Of a stretch of DNA of 64,000 bases, positions 21,024 to 32,359 are shown piece after piece. Under the pieces are notes generated by a model. The model ran no database searches and had not been told where the DNA came from. It worked only from the letters and a program-made list of their open reading frames with translations. The DNA is from Liopterus haemorrhoidalis (lineage: Eukaryota; Arthropoda; Insecta; Coleoptera; Dytiscidae). Made by a program: the position numbers and the translations under genes. The stretch is taken from positions 181,538,071-181,602,070 of the forward strand of contig OZ020611.1 of assembly GCA_963971575.1 (NCBI GenBank). The letters run 5' to 3'. Position 1 is the stretch's first letter. Each line of letters begins with the position of its first letter.

Positions 21024-21998
21024 TTATAATGCTACTTCGTTTTCAACATAGTCTCCTTTTAGCACGATACATTTTGTCCAATGATATTCCAACTTTTCTA
21101 AGCCTTACAAAAAGAATGTTTCTCGAACTCTGCAAAATAGGTGTGTGTTTCAGCAATGATCTCCTCGTTCGATGCAAAAAAAAATCCAGTGCGCCATTTC
21201 TTCATGTTTGGAAAGCGAAAAAAGTCGCAGGGGAGCAAATCGAGAGAATAAGATGGATTAGGCAGCAGTTCGTACCGCGATTCGACTAATTTGGCCGTTA
21301 TAATTGTAGACGATTTTCGCTAAATGTGGTGGCCTTTCTTCAGTTCTGCGTGTATTTTATCCAAAAGAGATTTTTTCTTTTCCAGATAGTAGATGAAAAT
21401 TATGCCTTATCAATCCCAGAAAATCGTGGCCATGACTTTTTCGGCCCAGGGAACCATTTTTGTCTTCTTCAGAGCACATTTGCCAGAAGAACTATACTGT
21501 TTTAACAGTTCTTTCATTTCTAATGTGTAGGGATGGATTTATGTTTCATTAACGGCTATGAAACTCCCTTGATTACGCTATACATCTCCAAACATTGCTT
21601 CGAAATGGAAGCGCGATTCTGTTTTTCATCCACTGCGGCACCCATCTTGGCAATAGCTTTTTCATGCTTAATTGTTCGTACAGTATATGAAACACACGGT
21701 CGTCTGAGATGTTTACCATCTTGACTATCTCGCGTATTTTCACTCGGCAGTCGTCAAACACAACATCATGATTTTTTAAACCATTTTTTCAGTTATTACT
21801 TCATTCGGACATCCTGAGGCCCATCATTTGTGCGCGTACGACCACAACAAAATTTAGTTAACCAGTTTTGAACCATTTTACGCGACGGATCAAAGTTTCT
21901 ATAATAATTTTTTAACTTTGCTTTAGTTTCCGTAATGTTTTTTTTTTTACACAAAAAGTAGTGCTTAATCAGAACATCGTAAATTCACTTTTTTCCAT
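21024..21998 (-). pseudogene. Near full-length mariner transposase relic
   Basis: The start is placed at MEKSEF (ATG at 21998, minus), the usual mariner N-terminus. Recognisable blocks in order: WFKTG (HTH region), KMVNISDDRVFHILYEQLSMKKL and RWVPQWM; AVNET (first catalytic D replaced by N, followed by a stop); KVMATIFWD; YELLPNPSYSLDLLPCDFF with the third catalytic D; and a C-terminus KCIVLKGDYVE with TAA at about 21024. The length is about 975 bp against about 1,040 bp for intact mariners. The block normally holding the HDNA aspartate is disrupted. Several frameshifts and stops mean it is inactive. It is clearly different from the 1951, 33466 and 63513 copies. Confidence 0.82.
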
Positions 21999-22319
21999 TG
22001 TAGCAAATGAATACAACTTATCCTCTTCCGAATGCTGTTAAAAATGAACTATTTTACAGATCTACTTTAAACTTAGTGTGTATTTCTGCAAAGAATGGCA
22101 AATGTCAGAAAAAATATCAAGCTTGCAATCTGAGCACCATTTCTTATCAAAGTCACTGACTTATCAAACACCGCACTTTTTAACAGATTACAACCAAAAG
22201 TTGTGTTTTTTATTGTTCTTCTGTACAATTTTGGGGACTGCTGCTCGTACCTGTAAACGTTGACGAATACATTCACGAATTCATTGCGCCAGCAATATTA
22301 GAACTCATTAAATCCGAAA

Positions 22320-22430
22320 CAATTTAATAATACGCGGAAATCTAACTTAATATCCCTAGAATTCGCTTGCTTTATTTATCAGATGGAATATGAATTACCA
22401 TATTCTAAGTATGTTAATTGGCACCCTAAT
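22320..22430. repeat. Dispersed 110-bp repeat, copy 1
   Basis: About 110 bp from CAATTTAATAATACGCGG to TTAATTGGCACCCTAAT recur at 30034-30141 with a few substitutions and a short deletion. The core GAATATGAATTACCATATTC is an interrupted inverted repeat. Class unknown. Confidence 0.85.
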
Positions 22431-22859
22431 TTTGACTATAACAACAAATATTAAATTCGCAAGTACAACATCTAACTATGATAATTTAGGCTATAAACGC
22501 ATCTACATGCTGAAATAATACTAAATTGAAACAGTGGCGTCCAAGTTAGAACTTAGTTAGAACAGTGGAGGGATGACTTGCTACTGTTGTACGTACAGAA
22601 ATGCTCAACATAAGTGAAAAATCATAATACGATCAAGGAGATTAAGACTTCTTTAAATCATACAATCATAAATATTGCCACTAAGGCAATGCTAGGTCAG
22701 GATTGCGACACCTAGACAACGTAACGTTCAGCTGTTTGATTAAAAAAACTATTTGTCAGCGTCTAGCATATGTAACCTGACTGCGTAATGCATACGCTGC
22801 ATTTTTGTAATAAGGTAATATTTGTCATGAAGAATGACTATCGGAACTAGGTCGATCAG

Positions 22860-23160
22860 ATGTATAAGTAAATGGATGTCGTACGGAAGCCGGGCAGAGG
22901 AACCTAGCCAACTCCTCTACAAGTTCCATTCAATAAGGTGACGACCTAGAGAACGACGCTTATACCAATACATCTGGTGAACCAAGTAGCAGTACCATGT
23001 GAGTGGGAGAAGGCTTCTCCAGGCTCCTCGACTGCCTGATGGGCAACCCCCGCCTCAGAAATAGGTCTAAGTCGATTTCGGCCAACACCACCCCGTGTTG
23101 GCCGGAATCGCCAACGTCAACATCACTACAGAATTCCCCTCCTCAGAACAAATTCAGTCA
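22860..23160. other. GC-rich island with strong hairpin
   Basis: The composition rises sharply against the flanks. 23073-23088 (CGATTTCGGCCAACAC) and 23095-23110 (GTGTTGGCCGGAATCG) form a 16-bp stem with one G-T pair and a 6-base loop. No frame is convincing. It may be a piece of an unrecognised retroelement. Confidence 0.6.
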
Positions 23161-23422
23161 TACAATAACATTGTAAATTTTATAATTATTTAATTAATTG
23201 TATTGTTAAAACCAGGAGTTGAATTTCCATCTATCCACACACGTGACACGTGATAATATTATTTTAATAAGTCCACAACCTTACCAAATCCAATAGGCAC
23301 AATTTCTGAAATAAATATTCTGACTGAAAAACTCATTTTATTTCAGATACACCTGCTAAATACATTTGAAAATTTGTCAAAAAGTATATAAAAACATGTG
23401 TCAATGATTTTCAGCACTTGTC

Positions 23423-23461
23423 GGTTAGAAAACTTGTCGCTTCGCCACTCGTTTTCTAACC
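23423..23461. repeat. 11-bp hairpin
   Basis: GGTTAGAAAAC (23423-23433) and GTTTTCTAACC (23451-23461) are exact reverse complements around a 17-base loop that contains CTTGTCGCTTCGCCACTCG. Confidence 0.9.
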
Positions 23462-24121
23462 TCTACACGTGCGGAAAAAAATCTTATGTAATGAGTTTTT
23501 TATACAATTTTTTCTATTTTGCTTTTTCCTTCCTTTTAAAATAATAAGTTTGCATTATAGAATCAAATAATCCTCGTTTAGGGAATTTCGAATGTGAATT
23601 TAGTGGTTGAATGGAGTGGTTTGAGAGTTTTATTTTTTCTATGTTATCTATCAATTTTTGTTTTGTAAATTTTTGTACTAATTTTACCAATTTTATGAAA
23701 TAAAATGTTTAGTGTCATAATAAAGAGCATTCTACCACTCCACTTAATTCAGTTCATAATGACTCTTCTACAAATGCAAAATCTTCTAAAAAAAGAAAAA
23801 TAGCAATTATAACACTTATTTTTGATGAATTTAAGGTTCATAAGGCATAAGGCATGATTTTGCCGCTTGAGTCGAAGATATAAAACGAGTCATGAAGCGT
23901 TTTATAATCGATATGTGCAACAAAAAGCATTATGTAATGAATTTTTTATAATATTTTTTTTTCGTGCCTTTTGAAATAATATATTTGTATAAGGTATGTA
24001 TTTAAAAAACATACTTGTTTAGGATATTTTTATATTATATTTTATTATATAATTTTATATGAGAATGTAGCGTTTGACCTGAGTGGTTTGACAGTTTTAC
24101 AAGGTATCTTTTAATTTTTGT

Positions 24122-25110
24122 TTTTTTTTTTTTGTAGGTATGACCAAAAAACCATTATATCGTCATTTTGTCGTCTGTCTGTTCGGTAAAAATTGTAGCC
24201 AAACGGCTAAACCTAGAGAGTTGAAATTTGGCATGCTTATACAACTCTTTGACCCGCACATAGGAAAAAAACCAAAACATCTAAAAAGATATCCCACTAA
24301 AAATATAAACAAATATCTGCTCATCGAAAAAAACAAATATATATATATTTTAAATTCTGAGTAGGATATCAAATGAAAGCCCTTAGTACGTGGATTAACG
24401 AACAAAATTTAATTTTTGCAAAATAAATTATTTTGACGCGAGTTTTGCCAAAATTGTGCAAAAATTTTATCCCACACCTGTAGCCCAGATGGTTTAAACT
24501 AAAAACCTGAAAAAAATTTAAGTAATGTAAATTGATGTGAATTTTTTGTGTTTTTTTCTGGACCATGTAAAATATTTAATACCTTACGTAGACCAACCTT
24601 ACGGTAGACCAACGCGCTTTGATAGTGTAATGGTTACCATGCTCGCGATCTAATTTGCAAACTAAAGCTCGATCCGGTCTCGAGTCAATCTTATTTTTTC
24701 TGTTTTTTTTTTGCATTTTTATTTTGTTTAAAGTATTTTGTCAAAATTATAGTTATATTTGGGCAAATATTGCCCATTTAATTTTTAAAAGCGTAAATTT
24801 AATAATCAGTGAAAATTGTTGAAATTGAATACACGAAATCAGAGGGGCGCTGTTATGACTTAAAACAACAAATGGAAGCCATAGGCGCAATTTTCAATAT
24901 CTTAATGAAACTTGCTATATAAAAATAAATACTATAATATAATATAACCTAAATAATGGTATTAGGCATTCGAATTAAAATTAAGAAAAATATATATTTT
25001 AACATAAAATTTGTTTTGGCTTCCCAAATAATCATCATTCACTCACAAATTAAATACCTGCGAAACCCTGAAATGTGTGAAAATTCACCTTCACATCATT
25101 TTTTTTTTTT
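24122..25110 (+). mobile_element. Family A copy 4 (HINE/DINE-1-like)
   Basis: The only near-complete copy on the plus strand. It starts at TTTTGTAGGTATGACC after a T-run. The microsatellite is nearly absent: GTCGTCTGTCTGTTCGG only. It ends ATACCTGCGAAACCCT, then GTGTGAAAATTCACCTTCACATCA and another T-run. Its tRNA-like module is at 24611-24687. The 3' hairpin has lost pairing on one arm (TTCACCTT for TTCACACTT). Confidence 0.87.
24611..24687 (+). other. tRNA-like module in family A copy 4
   Basis: Plus strand: TAGTGTAATGGTTACCATGC (A-box/D-arm-like, tRNA-Glu/Asp/Gly style) and, about 40 bases on, CTCGATCCGGTCTCGAGTC covering a B-box-like segment. It is the most tRNA-like of the four at its 5' half. 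Confidence 0.65.
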
Positions 25111-25240
25111 TAATTTGCTGGCTTTTTGTACCAATTTTATGAAACAAAATATTTAGTAATATAATGAAACTCATTATAACACTCAATTCAGTTTCATAAC
25201 GACTCTCTTATGAAAGCAAAATAGAAATATAACTATTATT

Positions 25241-25840
25241 GACACTATCTTACCTTTTTTTTTTTGTTAAATCGCGAAGGGTAAAAAATAGTTTGACACC
25301 TGTGTATGAATGTAACTCGCTACGCCTTTTTATCTTGACATACGTAACATATCTTTAGTCTCTTTTGTCCGGTCATACCAGTGCAATATTCAGAATTGAA
25401 TTTATATTACAGTTGTGAATGTACAAACAGCAGTCGAACGGAGCGAAAGCAATTAGGTTTGAAAAAAGTGTCAGAGGCAACTAGGAACTAAACATTTTCA
25501 AACAATAATAATATTAATTATATTACAATGAACAAAGCTATATATGAATTCAGTGTAATTATCGAATTATAATTCATGTTTTGTGTAAAGTATACATATA
25601 TGCATGCGTATTTGTTCGAGTAGATCTCATTAATAATTCAATGATAACTATATTAGAGAGGTTTCAATGAATCTAAACTCTATTAACCTTACAATACAAT
25701 ATTAGTGTATGCTCATTTGTTTTTCAGACTATTGCATTCGAGTAATCAATCGACTGTTTTAGATATAATTATTCAGTTAATAACAAAATAAACAAACAAC
25801 TGTTGTTTGACATTGGAAACTATAATAAGTTGAAAATATA
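25241..25840. other. No gene recognised
   Basis: AT-rich, no supportable frame or repeat. Confidence 0.5.
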
Positions 25841-25841
25841 T

Positions 25842-26500
25842 TGTCACGGGGTGAAGTCAGAACGGAATATTTTCTACAAAATGTATTATATATTAATAAT
25901 TTTACATCAGAATACAATTAACTGTCAGAATGGCTGCTGGTGTTGTCCGGTAGAAGCTGATGGAAGTCCCGTTCTTGCCCCGGCTTCTCCAGGTTCCATC
26001 GAACCACCCCAGGTATCCGCAGGAGGCGAACACGTGGAGAAGTCCTGTAGACGGCACTAACATCTCGGGTTGGCGACTTCAACAGCTGGGTTGGTCCTTG
26101 GGCAACGTGCTCACAAAAATGACTACTGCTTGACTACTAAGAAAGACTAACTTGAATCACTAACGACTCTATTCCCTAAGACCATTTTATATCTGTTAAC
26201 CAGGACACTATGACGTCAGGTCCTACCTCAGTTGTTTTGGAAACATTATTCATCTGTGTAATTGTTGGCAGCAATTAAAGACCATAGTCAGCACAATTGA
26301 ATAATGTTTATCAACACATTAGAAAGTAGTTCAAAACTTATGTTGACAAACAGGCAACACTCTGCACATTCTTTAATTCCCAAAACCGTAAGTCAGCAAC
26401 CGCGACCTACACTGCCTAAAGGCCGCTCAAGGAATTGGGACATTAGAATACAATTATATCATAATTGTGACAATATATACGTAGAGAAATAATAGAAACA
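25842..26500. other. GC-richer block, possible LTR-like sequence
   Basis: Starts TGTCACGGGGTGAAGTC and includes CAGAATGGCTGCTGGTG and GTCGCCAACC-type text in both senses between about 25925 and 26230. The TG start and composition suggested a solo LTR, but I found no matching CA end with a target duplication and no second copy. Left unassigned. Confidence 0.3.
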
Positions 26501-27435
26501 CAGAGACACTTTTTTCCTTTCTGTGATAATTTCAGTTATATTCGAAAAAAATAATATATTTTTTAAATGCTGTACAGGGTTTTTATTTTAATTTGTCCAC
26601 CATTGCTATTGTAACGAGCCGTGATACGTTACTTTAATATCTTACTATTTATTATCAACTACGTAGCGAACATGTGATTTAATAAATAGTCTGATCTCAG
26701 TTTTAAATGTGATTCCTGACTAAAGCAGTTCAGGTACTAGGCGTGCGTGTTATCCAGGGTTCATCATTACGATATGTGAATTAAATTATATGTATTAGTA
26801 CTTACCAACCGACTGATCAGGCATGTTATAATTAGTCTGGATCTTAAGTTCTTAAAGGTGAAGGTTTACACACGTTAAGAAAGACGGTTTAAATGGAATG
26901 AATTTGATATAAATAATATATTATTTGCAAAAGTAAGTTTCAAAGATTAAAATAAAGGTATTAAAATAATGAAAAGATTAAAACAAATAGAATCGGATAG
27001 ACCACCAGAATGCCGACACAGGGCCTCTAAGAATTCAACAACTTAGATGCGTTTCTAGGAAAAAGGGTTTAAGCATTGTTCAAGGAGATGATAGTGCTCA
27101 AAGTAATTAAACAATAACTCTGAACAAATTTTTCCTTGAACAATGAACCATAAAAAATATATATCTAAAGTTACGTTTGAAACGTAAGGTTTCTAATTTT
27201 ATTTTATTATCTGAATTCCCACAAATTTTGACTGCAAAGTACCCTTTAAAATCCCTAAAAACGATTGCAGCCGTTTTCAAAGAAATTCTCGCTACGGGTG
27301 GTTTGTGAAAGTTCGTCATTTGTCCGGGCGGAGTAACCGATTCGTTACACTATCTCGAGAACTACAATTGCTACGAGGTTGGTTAAATTAGACAACAATA
27401 GCCATTAATTAGCATTCATATTAACATATTTATTA
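26501..27435. other. No gene recognised
   Basis: AT-rich intergenic sequence; nothing supported. Confidence 0.5.
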
Positions 27436-27439
27436 ATTA

Positions 27440-29570
27440 AATTTGAGGCTATATCTGTTTTTTAATTTTTCCGGCCTCATATTTGGATTCTACATGTTTC
27501 AGATAATTATCAAGCAATATTCGCAAAGAAATAAATTTTCGCCTGTCTGTATGTCTGGCTATCTGTTTGATCGAGATTCATGCAAAAACGGCTGCACATA
27601 CTTAACGAAATTTAGTAGGATGATAGAGTAGAACGGAATGTTTCTGGGTTAAAACTGTTTACAAAAAATCTTAAAACATCTTCCTTATTATTGACTTGAC
27701 CAGTATTGTAATGTATCTAGGTACATTTTAAAATATGTATCTGTATCTGTATCTAGATATTTAAATCAGTATCTAAGTATCTGTATTTCAGGTACTTTTT
27801 TCAGATACTTTCCTATTTTGTCCTTTTCAAGGTCTTTTTACAAAATATGTCCTTACGATTTTTCAAGTTGGTAATACATTTAGCATCATTCAGATATTTG
27901 AATTTTAAGTTTAAATTAACCAATCAGCGACCAGTAAACTCTTTCTTGCTTGGTGGGAGTAAAAACATGCTTCACTCTGAATTTAAACATGAGTGTGATA
28001 TGACGTAGTTTTGCAATACATAAATAAAATGATGTTTTCCAAAATTTAATTAATTATATATAGAACTTTAGAACGTATTTTATCATAATTCTCAAATTTA
28101 TAATTTATTTATTTATTTATTTAATTTATTTTTATCTATAAAATTTTAATAAAGAGAATTGTTTTTCCAGCTCTGAATAAATTTAAAAAATAATAAATAA
28201 AAAAAATTAAATAATTTTATTAACAACGGTTAAGTAAAACAACCATTAAATAATTATGTAATCTAAGAATAAGAATTAATTTTATAAATGTGAATTAAAT
28301 AAAGAAAAATATAATAAATAAAATTGTTGTTTTATTTTTGTCATCCTAAATACTCATTTAATAATCAGTAATTTATTAGCGAACAAAAAATGTTCGAGAT
28401 ATCTGCTGAAATTGGAATAAAAAGTGATTTTTTTTAAGATTACATAGGTATATAGTTGTTAATATTTCTGACACACAGATTCAAAGGCTATTTGTGTTTA
28501 TTTTAAGAGTAATAATAGTGCATAACTTACCTTTTATTGTGAACAAATATATTCCTCTAGTTATATCTTTTTTTTTTGTGGTGTTTTCATTTTTCCGAAA
28601 GTATCTTAAAAGTATCTTGAAGTATCTAGATACATTGTAAAAAAAAATGTATCTGTATCTAGATATATTTTCAAATGTATCTATTACAACACTGGACTTG
28701 ACAGAAAAACCTTCAAAAACCCAATTTAAGATAAGAAATCACATTTTATTTGTTCTATGTATTTTTTAATTAGATAAGTATTTGGGGAGTTACTAGGGGA
28801 CACCATAACACTAATCTTTCGAAATATCTCCCTTAGTGTTGACTTAACAGCAAAAACGAATATGACGAAAATTGTTTATAATGAGTAAACAAATATTTTC
28901 TGTTCTATAAATTTTTTCAATTGGATGAATATTTGGGGAGTTACGAGAGGACAGCCCAAAACTAAAATCTTGATATATTACATTTATTATTTATCTAACT
29001 TTAAAAATGTACCTTTATAAGAAAATTGGTTTAGAAGGACGAAACATTTCTTTTCTGTTGATGCATGTGTAAAAATTGGACGTAACCCTTTTTTTACTCT
29101 ACAGGGTGTTTAGTAATTTAAATTTGTCAAAAATTACCATTTTATAATCAATTCTGCTACTTTGGGCTGTACTCCCGTAATATTCATCTAATTGAAAAAA
29201 TTCATAGAACAGAAAAAAATGCTTTCTAATTATAAACAATTTATGACACACGTTTTTGCTGTTAAGTCAAAAATAAAGAAGATATATAAAAATATAGTTT
29301 GAGGGTTACTATAAAAAAATTTGTTTTATAACTTCTGAAGCCAATAATAAATGGAATATTTTAAGTTTTTTAATAAACAGATTTAACTCCGAAACACACC
29401 CTTAGAAAGAAAATTTTTAGTTATCATACAACCTATGTTTGTCCTGGTTTAACTCTGGCACTGTACAAAATTTCGTGAAAATATGTCTAGCAGTTTTTGT
29501 GTGAATCTCGGACAAACAGCCGCCAGACAGACAGTCAGACAGATAGACAGAAATTGTTTTTCTTTTACTA
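27440..29570. repeat. Repeat block with direct and inverted 70-120 bp units
   Basis: TGTTCTAT-ATTTTTT-AATTRGAT-A-TATTTGGGGAGTTAC-type units occur at about 28755-28820 and 28895-28965 (about 146 bp apart), and inverted at about 29160-29275. Interspersed copies of TTGACTTAACAGCAAAAACG flank them. The block opens with CTGTCTGTATGTCTGGCTATCTG (27542) and ends with AAATTTCGTGAAAATATGTC and CAGACAGACAGTCAGACAG (29520-29550), resembling 3' ends of RTE-like repeats. A hAT (27701-28694) is inserted in it. Non-coding. Confidence 0.55.
27701..28694. mobile_element. Non-autonomous hAT with GTATCT subterminal repeats
   Basis: CAGTATTGTAAT at the left and ATTACAACACTG at the right are inverted (11 of 12). 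A perfect 8-bp duplication GACTTGAC flanks it (27693-27700 and 28695-28702). Both ends carry clusters of GTATCTGTATCTAGATA-like motifs within about 110 bp, likely transposase-binding subterminal repeats by analogy with other hATs. The interior is very AT-rich with (ATTT)n and no coding capacity. Confidence 0.93.
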
Positions 29571-30033
29571 TGGGTAATCTTGGCGAGTCAGTATAATAAA
29601 AGTTCTTCTTAAATCGTCATGTAGGTAAAATAAATGAATACATTCAAGGGACGTTTCGCATTTTTGTTTAAATAAATTCATCCAGCCTGCGATATTTAGT
29701 ACAGTAAACATATCAGTATATAAAATCGAGCAAAAAAGAACAAATACAAGCAAAGATCCCTTAGTTTTATCACAGTGGTGGCAGCTCGCACATCTGATTA
29801 AAATAATAAATTTATAATTAATGAAATGGAGGGATTGAAAATGGACATTCTTCATATGTTTTGGAGGTTCAAGCAAGGGGTAAAAGCTATTAAAAAATGT
29901 AGTATGTATGATAAGGGCACCTTAATTGACCGTGCAATTCGAAACTGATTTGTGTAAATTCGTTCTGGAGATAGGTCTGTGAAGAACTTTAATGCTGACC
30001 CTTTAAAATTATTGGCGGAATGCAATGCATACC
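29571..30033. other. No gene recognised
   Basis: A minus-strand frame of 102 codons at 29568-29876 has no recognisable motif and unremarkable composition; not called. Confidence 0.45.
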
Positions 30034-30141
30034 ACAATTTAATAATACGCGGAGATCTAACTTAATATTCCCAGAATTTGCTTGCTTTATTTATCAGATG
30101 GAATATGAATTACCATATTCTATGTTAATTGGCACCCTAAT
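30034..30141. repeat. Dispersed 110-bp repeat, copy 2
   Basis: Second copy of the 22320-22430 repeat, with ATACGCGGAGATCTAAC for ATACGCGGAAATCTAAC and a 4-base deletion after CATATTCTA. Confidence 0.85.
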
Positions 30142-30364
30142 TCCTTACATTACAATTTGAAGATAATATTGAATAGAGACTTGATTAGACTTAATTAAAA
30201 TATTTTGTTATTAGAAGTATCTTATATGTTTATTATAAATAAGTTAAATAACACGGAAACAATTACAAAAAATTGATATTGTCATTAAATTGTCAAGCCA
30301 CCTTGTCTCCATTACTTCCAATACAGTTAACATTTCATAAAATATATATCACTGCGCCCTGTGT

Positions 30365-31046
30365 CTTTCTTTCCTGCTCCTGTACCTCCTTGTCTCTCCT
30401 TCTCAATTCTTCTACTATGTTTCTTCCTTAATTTCTCTTTCGCTCAGCTTCCAGCTTCAGCTTCAGGAAAGAACAATAAGAATAGACAATTCAAGGAATG
30501 TGAAAAGGTATAGAGAGATAAGGACAGTAGGAATACCTAAATATTTGAAAGGGAGGAGAGGAAAGGCAGGGGGCAGAGTTAGAAGGATTGCCAGATTAAG
30601 ATGCGGAAATGAAGAACGGAGTAATAGGTATTGGGCAAAACCAGAGGATAGGATATACAGAATGTGTCGAGAGGAGCTGTTGAGTGAAGAAGGAAAGGGA
30701 GAAAGGTGGGTGAGAGTACTCGAAGAAAGAAAAAAGGAATGCGGAGAGGTAAGACAGAACTGAGAACAGGAAGGAAGAGAGAGGCAAAGGAGGAGGAAAG
30801 AAAAGTGGGAAGAGAAGCGAAGAAAGAGGGGAAGAAGAACTGGAGTCAAGAAGGAAGGCGACCGGAGACGGAAGCCGAAAATAGAATACGAAGAAAGAGA
30901 GGAACACCGGAGGAAGAATGTAGAAGAAGAAGAAGAAAGAAAATCATAAAATGTATTATTTTATTATTATTATGATTATTTTTCACAATGTACTAGTTAA
31001 AACCCTAAACGCCGCAAGGCCTAGGGAAAAAATAAAGAATGAACAA
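30365..31046 (+). pseudogene. LINE C-terminal fragment with inverted 5' end
   Basis: Flanked by a perfect 15-bp duplication CACTGCGCCCTGTGT (30350-30364 and 31047-31061). From about 30470 the plus strand codes an 87-codon frame with RRIARLRCGNEERSNRYWAK and RIYRMCREELL, matching the Arg-rich, Cys-containing C-terminal zinc-knuckle region of R1-like LINE proteins, followed by purine-rich sequence and a 3' UTR with AATAAAG near 31031. From 30365 to about 30465 the sequence is pyrimidine-rich, and its reverse complement reads ELRRRDKEVQEQERK-like coding, so the 5' segment is inverted. This is the pattern of twin priming. The perfect duplication suggests a recent insertion. Confidence 0.82.
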
Positions 31047-31260
31047 CACTGCGCCCTGTGTTGGTCTTGGGTACTTACTCGCCCGCGTCCAAATCCACTT
31101 TTTGACAGCCCCTGAGCAAACCAGGTGACCACGCTCTTTTATTTAATTTTTATTTTCGAATTAAATTTCTTTTAAATTGTAATCAATCAAAGAAAGGCTT
31201 TTAGAAATTTGGTTTGAAGTAACCATGGAGTTAATTTCATTCTTCTTTATATTATTTTTG

Positions 31261-31421
31261 CCGATCGGCGTAGTGTAGTCGTAACACACGTATCCTACGT
31301 TGCTAAGGTCTCAGGTTTGAATCCTGCTCAGGAATGGAATTTACATCACGAAAAATAGAATTATCCTGGCTAATTGTCTTAGCAATGGCCAAAAACGTGA
31401 ATTTAAAAAAAAAAAAAAAAA
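31261..31421 (+). mobile_element. tRNA-derived SINE
   Basis: The head has TAGTGTAGTCGTAACACACG (A-box-like) and GGTTTGAATCCTGC (B-box, one mismatch to GGTTCGAATCC) about 45 bases apart. A tRNA-unrelated body of about 60 bp and a 17-base A-tail (31404-31421) follow. The length of about 160 bp fits a SINE. It is transcribed by Pol III and mobilised by a LINE by family analogy; no target duplication is clear. Confidence 0.78.
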
Positions 31422-32350
31422 CACTGTTTTATCGTTTTTCACTAATATGAAGTTAGTTTCACTTATTAGCGAGCACTAAAGAAAGCGTTAACTCAAGTAG
31501 GATTTTATAATGCTCATGAGAGAGATGATGAGAACATGTTCGTTTTGTGCAATAATTAAGCTCTTGATATAAGGGGAAAATGAGAGTTTGTTTTCGTGAA
31601 ACTATAATTAATAATACCTACAGTTGAGCAACAGTTAAAACAGAAAGTTCGGTCATCATTGTCTATAAGCCAGAGTTTACATCGAGAGAGTAAGTAAAAA
31701 GCGAGGTTACTCTCATATTAATTAAACTTTTATAAAATAGTATAACAAGCATTGGTAAGCTACTCATCACATCACTTCTAGCTTTATGATTTTACATGTA
31801 ATTATATACGGAACGAAGTTCGCGAAACAATTATCAGTTTAGCACGAGTTTCCATTCGGTTCAAAATAATTGGTATCAAAATTGTAAACAAACTTTTAGA
31901 ACAAAACAGGCAATAACAAAAGTTCTGCAAAACAACAACGTGAGAAGTTACCGTTGACTTTTCACACGTCGGGAATTTACATTGAAACGCTCGTGGATTA
32001 GATAACTATTGTTGCAGGACGAACCGATGTTTCTCCCGATCGGTCTATGTCAGCTAAACTTGCTCTCTACTCTCTGCTAGCATCTGCTTGATTCTATACA
32101 GTCTTTCATGAGGTGCACAATGCGGTTCACGATCTCAAATCATGTTCCTCGTGTGAAAATAGCTTCTTTAATACAAGTCTGCTTGCATTCGACGATTATC
32201 AAAATCATACCATTGAAATTCATATTCAATAGAATAGATATAGTTTAGTTTAGTTCAGTTTTTATTTTTGTGTTTTATAGACATAAATATTACATAATAA
32301 ACTTATGTACAATATAATATTATTATATGAAAAAAAGTCAGTGCATAGTT
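31422..32350. other. No gene recognised
   Basis: AT-rich; no frame or repeat terminus identified. Confidence 0.5.
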
Positions 32351-32359
32351 AATATATAA

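Larger units (their letters stand above)
23462..25240. repeat. Direct duplication, second half split by family A
   Basis: Unit 1 (about 23470-23785) and unit 2 (about 23920-24125 plus 25100-25225) share, in order: TTATGTAATGA-TTTTTTATA, CTTTT-AAATAATA, TCGTTTAGGRWWTTTCG-type sequence, GAGTGGTTTGA-AGTTTTA, ACCAATTTTATGAAA, AAAATRTTTAGT, and AATTCAGTT-CATAA-GACTCT. Family A copy 4 sits in unit 2 in a T-run; unit 1 shows the uninterrupted sequence there (about 23655-23680). Confidence 0.8.

Noticed and set aside
24611..24687. Functional tRNA gene
   Set aside because: Acceptor-stem pairing and a proper anticodon arm are not evident; it sits inside a repeat at the position of the other modules.
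25842..26640. Solo LTR starting TGTCACGG
   Set aside because: No CA terminus with a flanking duplication and no second copy in the window. Kept only as an unassigned GC-richer block.
30463..30907. Minus-strand Leu/Ser/Phe-rich frames of 103-128 codons, as membrane proteins
   Set aside because: They are the antisense of purine-rich LINE coding sequence; the plus strand explains them.
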